Shown here piece after piece: positions 49,188-57,030 of a DNA stretch of 64,000 bases (positions are counted from its first letter, which is position 1; each line of letters opens with the position of its first letter). Both the position numbers and the translations under genes were made by a program. The notes below the pieces were generated by a model, which ran no database searches, had not been told where the DNA came from, and saw nothing but the letters and a program-made list of their open reading frames with translations. The stretch covers positions 62,001 through 126,000 of the forward strand of contig NZ_BCWW01000007.1 in the NCBI RefSeq assembly GCF_001894785.1, given 5' to 3'. The stretch is from Rhodococcoides fascians NBRC 12155 = LMG 3623 (GTDB lineage: Bacteria > Actinomycetota > Actinomycetes > Mycobacteriales > Mycobacteriaceae).

Positions 49188-50645
49188 GTGATTATCGCCA
49201 ATGTCGCACTGGATGATTCCGGCGTGCTCTTCGACATCGAACTCGTCGGCTCGACCATAGGGTCCATCACCCCGGCCGGTAGCGATCGCACCCGCGGCGT
49301 CGAGGTCGTCGACGGCGCGGGGGGAGTGGCCCTACCGGGTTTCGTGGACAGTCATGTTCATCTGACGCAATGGGCAGCGGCGCGGCGGCGTATCGATGTC
49401 GGGCCGGCCTCGTCGGCGGCCGATGCCGTGGCACTGGTGTTTCCCTATGCGCGCACAGCAGGCGATTCCGTAGTGCGCGCCAACGGTTTTCGGGACGCGC
49501 AGTGGTCCGACGAGCCACACAAGGATCTGCTCGAGAACGCGCTGCCCGGTGTGCGTGTGGCGTTGACGAGCATGGACCTGCACACGCTGTGGCTGAGTCC
49601 GGCGCTGCTGCGCGATCTCGGTATCGACCATCCCACCGGAGTGCTTCGTGACGTCGACGGTCTCGAGGCCGTCATGGCGCTGGAGGCATTGGAGGACCCG
49701 GCCGAGTTGGACCGAGCTGTGCTCGACGCCACCGCGGCACTGGCGGTCCGCGGAGTGACCGGCGTCGTCGATTTCGAGTTCGCGGACAACCGGACGGTCT
49801 GGGATCGACGCCTGTCGGCCGGATCTCCCGCAGTGCGCGTCGACACCACGGTGTGGCCGCAGTGGCTCGACGAAGCGCTCGATCGTGGGGAGCGCACCGG
49901 CGACGTCTCGGCCGTCTCGGACATGATTCGGCGCGGACCGCTGAAGGTCATGCTCGACGGCTCGCTGAACACCAGAACGGCCTGCTGTCACGATCGCTAC
50001 CCGGGCGTCGACGGTGACAACGCCTACGGACTGTTGCTCGAGACCCGCGACGGACTGTTCGAGCTCGTCGCTCGCGCGGCTCGCGGCGGCATCACCTCTG
50101 CTGTCCATGCGATCGGTGACCGGGCGAACGGCGTTGCGCTCGATGCATTCGAGCGGGCCGGTTGCGGAGGTCGTATCGAACACGCGCAGCAGCTCGTCCC
50201 CGAAGACATCGCACGCTTCGCGGCGCTGGGCGTTGCGGCGTCGGTGCAGCCGCAGCACGCGATGGCCGACCGCGACATCGCCGAGGATCTGTGGGCAGGT
50301 CGGCGCTCGGTGGCCTACGGCTACGGGTCGCTCCATCGAAGCGGTGCCACGCTGCTCTTCGGCTCCGACGCTCCGGTGAGTCCACCGGAGCCATTGGCAG
50401 GCGTTGCGGCGGCGGTATTCCGAACGAACGACGACCGGCCGCCGTGGCATGCCGAGGAATCGGTTCCTCTCGACGCGGCACTACAGGCGGCGAGCGGCGG
50501 CCGCGGTGCGCTCCGCGTCGGGGACGTCGCGGACATCGTCGTTCTCGAGGAGCACCCGGTGCATCGCTCGGCGCACGATCTGGCGGAGACGGAGATCAGG
50601 GCAACGGTCTGTGCAGGCACGCTGACACACGCAGCTGCGGTATAG
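49188..50645 (+). CDS. Amidohydrolase family protein (YtcJ-like)
   Basis: 485 aa from GTG 49188. Metal ligands His56 and His58 in VDSHVHLTQ, the middle SAVHAIGDRANGVALDAF and RIEHAQQL histidines, and FGSDAPVSPPEPL near the end define amidohydrolase group 3. AGGA lies almost against the GTG, so the exact start is unsure. Acts on C-N bonds in amides, hydantoins or imino-sugars in general; no neighbour reveals the substrate. Confidence 0.87.
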   Translation: MIIANVALDDSGVLFDIELVGSTIGSITPAGSDRTRGVEVVDGAGGVALPGFVDSHVHLTQWAAARRRIDVGPASSAADAVALVFPYARTAGDSVVRANGFRDAQWSDEPHKDLLENALPGVRVALTSMDLHTLWLSPALLRDLGIDHPTGVLRDVDGLEAVMALEALEDPAELDRAVLDATAALAVRGVTGVVDFEFADNRTVWDRRLSAGSPAVRVDTTVWPQWLDEALDRGERTGDVSAVSDMIRRGPLKVMLDGSLNTRTACCHDRYPGVDGDNAYGLLLETRDGLFELVARAARGGITSAVHAIGDRANGVALDAFERAGCGGRIEHAQQLVPEDIARFAALGVAASVQPQHAMADRDIAEDLWAGRRSVAYGYGSLHRSGATLLFGSDAPVSPPEPLAGVAAAVFRTNDDRPPWHAEESVPLDAALQAASGGRGALRVGDVADIVVLEEHPVHRSAHDLAETEIRATVCAGTLTHAAAV

Positions 50646-50696
50646 CACCCGGCTCGGCGGGACCCGAATGCCGTCGAGGTTCGGTCCGATCGCGGA

Positions 50697-50734
50697 CATG
50701 AAAACTTACTCATGTCGCCTTCATCGTCGTCTCA
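50697..50734 (+). promoter_or_regulatory. Candidate response-regulator operator, copy 1
   Basis: CATGAAA-N5-CTCATG-N5-TTCATCG-N-CGT-N-TCA. The same arrangement with identical spacing occurs at 53370-53407. It ends 23 bp before the GTG of the exported protein gene, so it probably autoregulates the operon. Confidence 0.65.
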
Positions 50735-50757
50735 CGCACCGGAGGGAGTGTGGCGGT

Positions 50758-51201
50758 GTGAAGTTCGCACCCAAGATTGCAGTCCTGGCGGCTGTGGTGA
50801 TCGTGCCGGTAGGCGTCGCGCTCGCGAGCACCGTGCTGGCCGACACCCCTCAGCCACCGAGCTTCGAGCCGCGCGTCACCGTCGGAGTCGCGACGTCGAG
50901 CGGTGCACCTCAGACGTCGGGCGCAGCCAGATCGACGACTGCTGCCCCGTCGACAACCGCAGCCCCACCGGCGACCGCAGCCCCACCGGCGACCGCCGCC
51001 CCACCCATCACCGCAGGCGCTCCTACCGACACGGGGCCGTCGGTCGGGAATGCTCCAGCCGTTCCACCATCAGCACCGCAATCCATCGTCGTGCCGGCCC
51101 CGCCGCCCGTGGTGGTTCTGCCGGACGGGGATGATGACGACGACGTCGGCAACCAGGACGATGTGGGTGGCGACGACGATGCGGAAGATGACGACGGGTG
51201 A
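50758..51201 (+). CDS. Exported Pro/Ala/Thr-rich protein with acidic tail
   Basis: 147 aa from GTG 50758 with GGAGGG upstream. A signal peptide or anchor (VKFAPK then a hydrophobic stretch to about residue 28, possible cleavage at VLA-DT). The middle is a low-complexity TTAAPPATAAPP-type linker; the end is an acid run (DGDDDDDVGNQDD and DDDAEDDDG). No domain is recognised. Its stop overlaps the histidine kinase start (GTGA), so it may be a periplasmic or wall partner of that sensor, perhaps binding cations. Confidence 0.75.
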   Translation: MKFAPKIAVLAAVVIVPVGVALASTVLADTPQPPSFEPRVTVGVATSSGAPQTSGAARSTTAAPSTTAAPPATAAPPATAAPPITAGAPTDTGPSVGNAPAVPPSAPQSIVVPAPPPVVVLPDGDDDDDVGNQDDVGGDDDAEDDDG

Positions 51202-52688
51202 ACTCGACCGAAAAGGTGATCGACGGAAGCAACGCCCGCACCGAGGTGCTCGCGCCGACGGGACTCGAGCCCGAGCCTGCGATTCGTCGCCCCCGGGTGG
51301 GAAGCCGAGTTCCGGCACGGGTGCGCATCCTCGGCTGGCTGTTGTTCGTCATGGCGTTGGCAATGCTGGCCGTCGGCGTTGCAGTGCGAACGATCCTCCT
51401 CGCGGACGTCGAGCGAGACACCGCAGTGGCGCTCGAGCAGGAGATCAGCGAGTTCAGCGAGTTCGCGGCGACCGGCCGTGACCCGGACGACGGTCTGCCG
51501 TTCGGCAATGTGGCAGATCTGCTCCAGTTGCACCTGCAGCGTCAATACCCGGACGACGACGAGATCTTGTTCGGATACACCGATCGACTCCTGCGTCAGG
51601 AGCGCGGCGGTCCGGGGGATCTGGTCGCCGACGCCGCTGTCGTATCGGCCATCGTGGACTCACCCGACAGCGTGGGATCGACACCGACCTCGGAGGGAGA
51701 AGTCGCCTGGGCGAAACAGGTGGCCGAACCTTCCGGCGGGGGCCAGGCCGGGACGTTCGCTATCGGAATCCTGGTCGACCGTGAGCGCGCAGACGTGTCC
51801 AACACCATTCGTGTAGTTGTCGGGGTATCGCTCATGGCACTTCTGTTCACCGGCGGTATCGCTTGGGTGGTGGCCGGGCAGATTCTTGCGCCCGTACGTC
51901 TCGTTCGCCGGACCGCGGCCCAGATCACCACCGACGATCTGTCCAGGCGGATCGAGGTGGAGGGCCGCGACGACGTCGCCGAGCTCGCGGACACGTTCAA
52001 CGACATGCTCGACCGGCTGGAGTCCGCGTTCGCCGCGCAGCGACAATTCGTGGACGACGCGAGCCATGAGCTACGTACGCCGATCACGATCGTCAGTGGG
52101 CATCTGGAACTGATGGGTGAGGACCCACACGAGCGTGAAGAGACGGTTCGGCTCGTCACCGACGAGTTGGACCGGATGAACCGGATCGTGGAGGACCTGT
52201 TGATCCTTGCCAAAGCCGAGCGGCCGGATTTCGTCCGCAAGCAACCGGTCGATCTCGAGATCCTCACGCGCGACATCGACGCCAAGGTGCGAGCGCTCGC
52301 CGACCGCGATTGGATCCTGGGGCACGTCGGTACGGGCTCGGTGCGGGTCGATCCGCAGCGAGTCACGCAGGCAGTGCTTCAGCTGGCGCAGAATGCGGTG
52401 TCGCACACCCGGACCGGTGACCGGATCGTCGTGGGCTCGGAGCTTGCCCTGGACCGAGTTCGGTTGTGGGTGAGCGACACCGGGCCCGGTGTGTCCAGCG
52501 TGGATGCGTCGACCATCTTCGAACGGTTCGCCCGCGGAAGCAGTGGCTCGCGTCGCTCGGACAGTGGCGGCGCAGGGCTGGGGCTGAGCATCGTGCGAGC
52601 AATTGCCGACGGGCACCACGGTGCCGCGACGCTCGACAGTCGACCCGGTGCGGGTGCGACCTTCGGATTGGACCTGCCGGCACGATGA
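51198..52688 (+). CDS. Membrane sensor histidine kinase (HAMP, HisKA, HATPase)
   Basis: 496 aa from GTG 51198. Membrane helices near 43-66 and 203-227 enclose a 135-residue extracytoplasmic sensor. A HAMP domain follows, then phospho-acceptor His290 in DDASHELRTPI. HATPase motifs: QLAQNAVSHT, VSDTGPGV and GGAGLGLSIV. The N-terminal 40 residues are cytoplasmic and proline-rich. Forms a pair with the OmpR regulator 10 bp downstream. Confidence 0.92.
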   Translation: MNSTEKVIDGSNARTEVLAPTGLEPEPAIRRPRVGSRVPARVRILGWLLFVMALAMLAVGVAVRTILLADVERDTAVALEQEISEFSEFAATGRDPDDGLPFGNVADLLQLHLQRQYPDDDEILFGYTDRLLRQERGGPGDLVADAAVVSAIVDSPDSVGSTPTSEGEVAWAKQVAEPSGGGQAGTFAIGILVDRERADVSNTIRVVVGVSLMALLFTGGIAWVVAGQILAPVRLVRRTAAQITTDDLSRRIEVEGRDDVAELADTFNDMLDRLESAFAAQRQFVDDASHELRTPITIVSGHLELMGEDPHEREETVRLVTDELDRMNRIVEDLLILAKAERPDFVRKQPVDLEILTRDIDAKVRALADRDWILGHVGTGSVRVDPQRVTQAVLQLAQNAVSHTRTGDRIVVGSELALDRVRLWVSDTGPGVSSVDASTIFERFARGSSGSRRSDSGGAGLGLSIVRAIADGHHGAATLDSRPGAGATFGLDLPAR

Positions 52689-52698
52689 GAGACCGACG

Positions 52699-53358
52699 AT
52701 GAGCCGAATATTGATCGCCGAGGACAACGTCCGCATCTCGTCCTTCATCGAAAAGGGTTTACGGGCCAACGGTTTCACCACGACCACCGTGGCCGACGGC
52801 ATCTCCGCGATCGATTATGCGACGACCGGAGACTTCGATCTCGTCGTTCTGGATCTGGGCCTGCCGGGCAAGGACGGGTTCGAGGTGATCGAATCGCTAC
52901 GAGGCGCCGGTGTCGGTATTCCTGTGATCATCCTGACGGCCCGGGACTCGGTGCGCGACACCGTGACCGGCCTCGAAGGGGGAGCGGACGACTACATGAC
53001 CAAGCCGTTCCGGTTCGAGGAGCTGCTTGCACGTGTTCGACTGCGGCTGCGTGGCGGTGACCGAGAGCCCTCGGTCTCCGTTCTGGAATCAGGCTCTCTG
53101 GCTGTGGATCTGCACACCAGACGTGCCGTGGTGAACGGTGTGGTGGTGTCGCTGACATCGCGCGAGTTCGTTCTGCTCGAGATGTTTCTGCGTCACCCAC
53201 GGCAGGTCCTCTCTCGTGAGCAGATCCTCAGTCACGTATGGGGATACGATTTCGACCCCGGCTCCAACGTCGTCGACGTCTACGTTCGTATGCTGCGCAA
53301 GAAGATCGGCTCCGATCGAATCGAGACGGTGCGCGGGATGGGGTACCGCCTGGCCTGA
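52699..53358 (+). CDS. OmpR-family response regulator
   Basis: 219 aa from ATG 52699. Receiver with AEDN (7-10), Asp52 in VLDLGLPGKDG and Lys102 in MTKPFRF. C-terminal winged helix with TSREFVLLEMFLRHPRQVLSR and VVDVYVRMLRKKIG. Very likely binds the direct-repeat elements at 50697 and 53370. Followed after 73 bp by the SLC13-type transporter. Confidence 0.93.
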   Translation: MSRILIAEDNVRISSFIEKGLRANGFTTTTVADGISAIDYATTGDFDLVVLDLGLPGKDGFEVIESLRGAGVGIPVIILTARDSVRDTVTGLEGGADDYMTKPFRFEELLARVRLRLRGGDREPSVSVLESGSLAVDLHTRRAVVNGVVVSLTSREFVLLEMFLRHPRQVLSREQILSHVWGYDFDPGSNVVDVYVRMLRKKIGSDRIETVRGMGYRLA

Positions 53359-53369
53359 GCAGAACCGCT

Positions 53370-53407
53370 CATGAAAGAACGCTCATGGACTGTTCATCGG
53401 CGTTTCA
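53370..53407 (+). promoter_or_regulatory. Candidate response-regulator operator, copy 2
   Basis: CATGAAA-N5-CTCATG-N5-TTCATCG-N-CGT-N-TCA. TCAT recurs at 53369, 53383, 53394 and 53405, the last three at 11-bp steps, as expected for OmpR-type direct repeats. It ends 24 bp before the transporter ATG, almost the same distance as copy 1 from its gene. Confidence 0.68.
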
Positions 53408-53431
53408 TCGGTCGGCTCCAGACTGGTAATC

Positions 53432-54931
53432 ATGAACACGGTCAGCTTCAGGACGCAGCCACCTCCCCTTCCGCAACCGATGCGGGCGTGGCGCTTTCGC
53501 GATCTGTGGACCCGCCGGGTGGTTCAGCTCGTCGTCAGTTCGGTTGCACTGCTGGTGCTGTTGGCCGTGCTCGCCGGCGCGGCGCAAGGGTTGCCGAGCG
53601 CGGGACGGACGACGCTCGTCGTCTTCTCGGCAGCTGTCGCCCTCTGGGTGTTCACCAAGATCGACGACACCTACGTCGCACTCGGTGCCGCACTGGCTCT
53701 GGTACTGACAGGTGTGGTCAGCACCGACGCCTTGTTCGACACTCTGGGCGAAGAGACCATCTGGCTTCTCATCGCGGCGTTCATCATCGCCGCTGGAGTT
53801 CGCGAGTCCGGTTTGGCAACGCGCGCAGCGGTGTTCATCGTCAGCGGTGCGGGCAGCGTACGCCAGCTCGCCCATTTGGTGACGTCTGCACTGATCGTGA
53901 CCGCATTCGCAATTCCTGCCACCTCGGGTCGTGCGGCACTTGCGCTGCCGGTGTTCGTGGCGTTGGCGCAGGCGCTCGCCGAGCGCAAGCGGGTGGTGCG
54001 GGCGTTGGCAATCCTGTTTCCCACCGTCATCCTGCTGTCCGCTGTGGCGACCCTCATCGGCGCGGGGGCACATCTGATCACCAGCCAGGTGCTCGAAAGT
54101 GCGACGGGCACCGGCATCAGCTTCACCGCGTGGTTGTTGCTCGGTGTGCCGCTGGCCGTGGTCAGTAGCCACTGTGCGGCCGAACTCGTACTGCTGCTGT
54201 TCACCGATCGTGAGGATCGCCGAATCCCACTGGCGGTAAACGTATCCGACATGGCGTCGCGGCTTCCCACCCCGGTGACGGGACCGCTGACCATCGCGGA
54301 GAACCGGGCCGCGACGTTGCTGGCCGTCGTCATCGTGCTGTGGTGCTCGGAACCGCTGCACGGCGTGCACCCCGCCATCATCGCCCTGCTCGGTGCACTG
54401 ATCTCCACCTCTCCGCGTTTCGGTACCACCGATTTCGGCAAGGCGCTGTCGACGGTGCCGTGGTCGCTGCTGCTGTTCATGGCGGCGACGCTGGCCCTCG
54501 GGACCGCGCTGACGACGTCCGGTGCGGCAGGGTGGCTCTCGGACGGGCTGTTCACGGTGGTCCCGATCGGATCGGCACCGCCCTGGGTGTTCATTGCAGT
54601 GGTGATCGTTCTGTCCGTCGCGTCACATCTTCTCATCCAATCTCGCTCGGCCCGTTCGTCCGTGCTGGTTCCACTCGTCGTCACCACGGCTGTGGCGCTC
54701 GGCATCGATCCAGTGGCCGCGGCCTTCGCCTCGACGGCTGCGGCAGGCTTCTGCCACACCATGCCGTCCTCGGCGAAGCCAGTGGCGATCTTCGCCAAAG
54801 CCGAAGGTGTGGATACATATTCACCGAAGGACCTGCTGCGGCTGTCCGCGTTCCTCGCGCCGCTGACCGCAGTGACCGTGCTGTTCTTCGCCGTCGCCGT
54901 GTGGCCTCTGCTCGGCACTCCCATCTCCTGA
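53432..54931 (+). CDS. SLC13/DASS-type anion transporter
   Basis: 499 aa, about 11-12 membrane segments. Family features include FTKIDDTYVALGAALALVLT, AAFIIAAGVRESGLA, the helical-hairpin segments with TSGRAALALPVF, and a late AAAGFCHTMPSSAKPV substrate loop. Transports di- or tricarboxylates or related anions with Na+ or H+. The next gene is a glycerate kinase, so glycerate, tartrate or another sugar acid is a reasonable substrate; this is inference. Likely induced by the upstream two-component system. Confidence 0.83.
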   Translation: MNTVSFRTQPPPLPQPMRAWRFRDLWTRRVVQLVVSSVALLVLLAVLAGAAQGLPSAGRTTLVVFSAAVALWVFTKIDDTYVALGAALALVLTGVVSTDALFDTLGEETIWLLIAAFIIAAGVRESGLATRAAVFIVSGAGSVRQLAHLVTSALIVTAFAIPATSGRAALALPVFVALAQALAERKRVVRALAILFPTVILLSAVATLIGAGAHLITSQVLESATGTGISFTAWLLLGVPLAVVSSHCAAELVLLLFTDREDRRIPLAVNVSDMASRLPTPVTGPLTIAENRAATLLAVVIVLWCSEPLHGVHPAIIALLGALISTSPRFGTTDFGKALSTVPWSLLLFMAATLALGTALTTSGAAGWLSDGLFTVVPIGSAPPWVFIAVVIVLSVASHLLIQSRSARSSVLVPLVVTTAVALGIDPVAAAFASTAAAGFCHTMPSSAKPVAIFAKAEGVDTYSPKDLLRLSAFLAPLTAVTVLFFAVAVWPLLGTPIS

Positions 54932-54961
54932 TCTCCGACTTCCGACAAGGACACGATCACC

Positions 54962-56155
54962 ATGCCCTCTTCAACTCCTCTCCGCTTCGTCGTCGCCCCG
55001 TCCGGGTTCAAGGAATCCCTCGGTGCCGACGAGGTCGCAGTGGCTATCGGTGCAGGTATCCGCCGGGTGGTGCCCGGTGCCATCGTCAGCTCGGTTCCCC
55101 TGGTCGACGGGGGTGAAGGGTCTGCCCGCGCACTTGCCGGTGCCACCCTGGGAAAGGTGATCGACGCCGTCGTGACCGGGCCGGTCGGCACGCCGGTGGC
55201 GTCCCATTTCGCTCTCCTGGGAACCGACGGGCCGATCACAGCGGTCGTGGAGATGGCAGCGGCGGCCGGCCTGTCGCTGGTTCCGCGAGATATGCGTGAC
55301 CCGACGATCACCACGAGCCGCGGAGTCGGTGAGCTCATCCGCGCCGCCCTCGATTACGGTGCCGAACGAATTCTTTTGGGCTGCGGTGATTCCGGTACTT
55401 CGGACGGCGGCGCAGGTTTGCTCCAAGCGCTCGGAGTGCGACTCCTCGATGCCGAAGGCCTCGAATTGGGTAACGGCGGAGGCGAGTTGGTCCGTCTCGA
55501 TCACATCGATGTGTCCGGTCTCGATCCACGTCTGACTCCGGGAAGCGGTGTGGAGATCAGGGTCGCATGCAATCCGCACAACATTCTGTGTGGACCGGGG
55601 GGAGTCGCCCGGGTCTTCGCACCGCAGAAGGGTGCCACTCCGGGGCAAGTGGAGGTTCTGTCGGCTGCGATGGACCGCTGGGCCGAGGTGCTCGAGCGTG
55701 ACGTGTCGACACGGCCCTCGGGCCTGAACCTGCGCACCGGGCCGGGCACGGGGGCGTCCGGCGGGATGGGTGCCGGCGTGGCTGCAGTCCTGCGAGCAGA
55801 GCTCCTACCGCGCTTCGAGGTGATGCTCGATCATGTCGATCTCGACAGCCTCATCGCGACGGCCGATCTGGTGTTGACCGCCGAGGGTTCCATCGACAAG
55901 CAGACGCCGAAGGGCAAGATCCCTACGGAGGTCGCGCGCCGAGCGAAGCTCCACGGCAAACCAGTGGTGGCGCTCGCGGGCACCATCGGTCTCGATGCCC
56001 GGGCCAATTACGACTCGGGTATCGACGCCTTCGCAGGCATTCTGCCCTCGCCGGTCGAACTGGTCGAAGCGCTCGAACGAGGTGCCGAGTTTCTGACCGA
56101 TGCCACGGAGCGAGCGATGAGATTGATTCTGATCGGAGCGACGTTGGGTCGCTGA
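54962..56155 (+). CDS. glxK: Glycerate 2-kinase
   Basis: 397 aa. GarK/GlxK family: APSGFKESLGADEVA at the start, VPLVDGGEGSA, CGDSGTSDGGAGLLQALG and LTAEGSIDKQTPKGK near the end. Phosphorylates D-glycerate to 2-phosphoglycerate, feeding glycolysis. Starts 30 bp after the transporter stop; AAGGACA precedes the ATG. The set of sensor, transporter and kinase looks like a substrate-inducible organic-acid pathway. Confidence 0.92.
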   Translation: MPSSTPLRFVVAPSGFKESLGADEVAVAIGAGIRRVVPGAIVSSVPLVDGGEGSARALAGATLGKVIDAVVTGPVGTPVASHFALLGTDGPITAVVEMAAAAGLSLVPRDMRDPTITTSRGVGELIRAALDYGAERILLGCGDSGTSDGGAGLLQALGVRLLDAEGLELGNGGGELVRLDHIDVSGLDPRLTPGSGVEIRVACNPHNILCGPGGVARVFAPQKGATPGQVEVLSAAMDRWAEVLERDVSTRPSGLNLRTGPGTGASGGMGAGVAAVLRAELLPRFEVMLDHVDLDSLIATADLVLTAEGSIDKQTPKGKIPTEVARRAKLHGKPVVALAGTIGLDARANYDSGIDAFAGILPSPVELVEALERGAEFLTDATERAMRLILIGATLGR

Positions 56156-56323
56156 GAGGGCCGTATCGACGAAGCCCCTCCGCGATCTCGTGCAGGAGAT
56201 CGTCGATTCGACGCGCGAGATATGCGGACGGTGCCCGGCACAGCATCGTCGATCGAGCGGCACGTCCTGGCCGAGTTCGTCGGTGACGTGAACCTGTCGG
56301 TCCGGCCGAGTAGCGTGACATCG

Positions 56324-56749
56324 ATGACGTCTTTCACCGATCCACGCGTGCGAGAGTTTCTGTCGGCAGGTACCCGCACCGGAAAGGTCGGCTACCTCGC
56401 TTCGGACGGACGGCCCCTGGTCGCCCCGATCTGGTTCGTCGTCGAGGACGATTCCATCGTGTTCAACACCGGAGCCGATACCGCCAAGGGGCGAGCGATT
56501 CGCAGGGACCCTCGGATCGTGTTGACCGTCGATCTCGAAGAGCCGCCGTACGGGTTCGTGCAGGTGCAGGGCGTTGCCTCGATCGACGAGGATCCCCGAG
56601 AACTGGTGCGTACGGCCACCGAGATCGGAGCGCGGTACATGGGCCGCGACAGAGGGGAGGAGTTCGGCAGACGCAATGGAGTTCCGGGCGAATTGATCGT
56701 TCGTTTGGTACCTACCAAGGTGATTGCCGCTTTCGACATGACGGCGTGA
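56324..56749 (+). CDS. PPOX-class (F420-dependent type) FMN/F420-binding protein
   Basis: 141 aa from ATG 56324. Split-barrel flavin-reductase fold: TGKVGYLASDGRPLVAPIWF, NTGADTAKGRAIRRDPR and LTVDLEEPPYGFVQVQG are typical of the actinobacterial PPOX class that uses F420 or haem/biliverdin. Substrate unknown. It stands alone, 168 bp after the glycerate kinase. Confidence 0.85.
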   Translation: MTSFTDPRVREFLSAGTRTGKVGYLASDGRPLVAPIWFVVEDDSIVFNTGADTAKGRAIRRDPRIVLTVDLEEPPYGFVQVQGVASIDEDPRELVRTATEIGARYMGRDRGEEFGRRNGVPGELIVRLVPTKVIAAFDMTA

Positions 56750-57030
56750 CAACCGACGAACTCCGCGCGTGCGGGCCTGTAGATTGGCCGGGTGCCGAAT
56801 CCAGCCACCGGTTCTGCACGTACGGGGGCGGGTGCTCTCGACGCGTGCTGGGCATGTAACGGTCCGGCCCATCTCGACGGATAAGTACTGAAAGGTAACT
56901 TCCGAGTTGTTCATGGTGAGAAAATAGAGATCGACGTAGTCAGCTTGCTCGATGTGTTCGGTGCCCATCGTTGTCCGCCGCTTCGGCGGCCGGTGGGGGC
57001 GCGTGTGATTGTGGGAAAGAGAGGAATCGA
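56750..57030 (+). promoter_or_regulatory. Upstream region of the NRPS gene
   Basis: 281 bp without a convincing gene. An AT-rich stretch (56880-56940) could hold the NRPS promoter, and a CCGCCG-CTT-CGGCGG hairpin lies at 56974-56988. GAGAGGA before TTG 57031 is the likely ribosome site. No siderophore iron box was recognised by eye. Confidence 0.4.

Noticed and set aside
56792..56884. 30-codon GTG frame before the NRPS encoding a short peptide with CWACNG
   Set aside because: No ribosome site, no homology recognised, and ordinary length for chance in GC-rich DNA; could be a leader peptide but not supportable.
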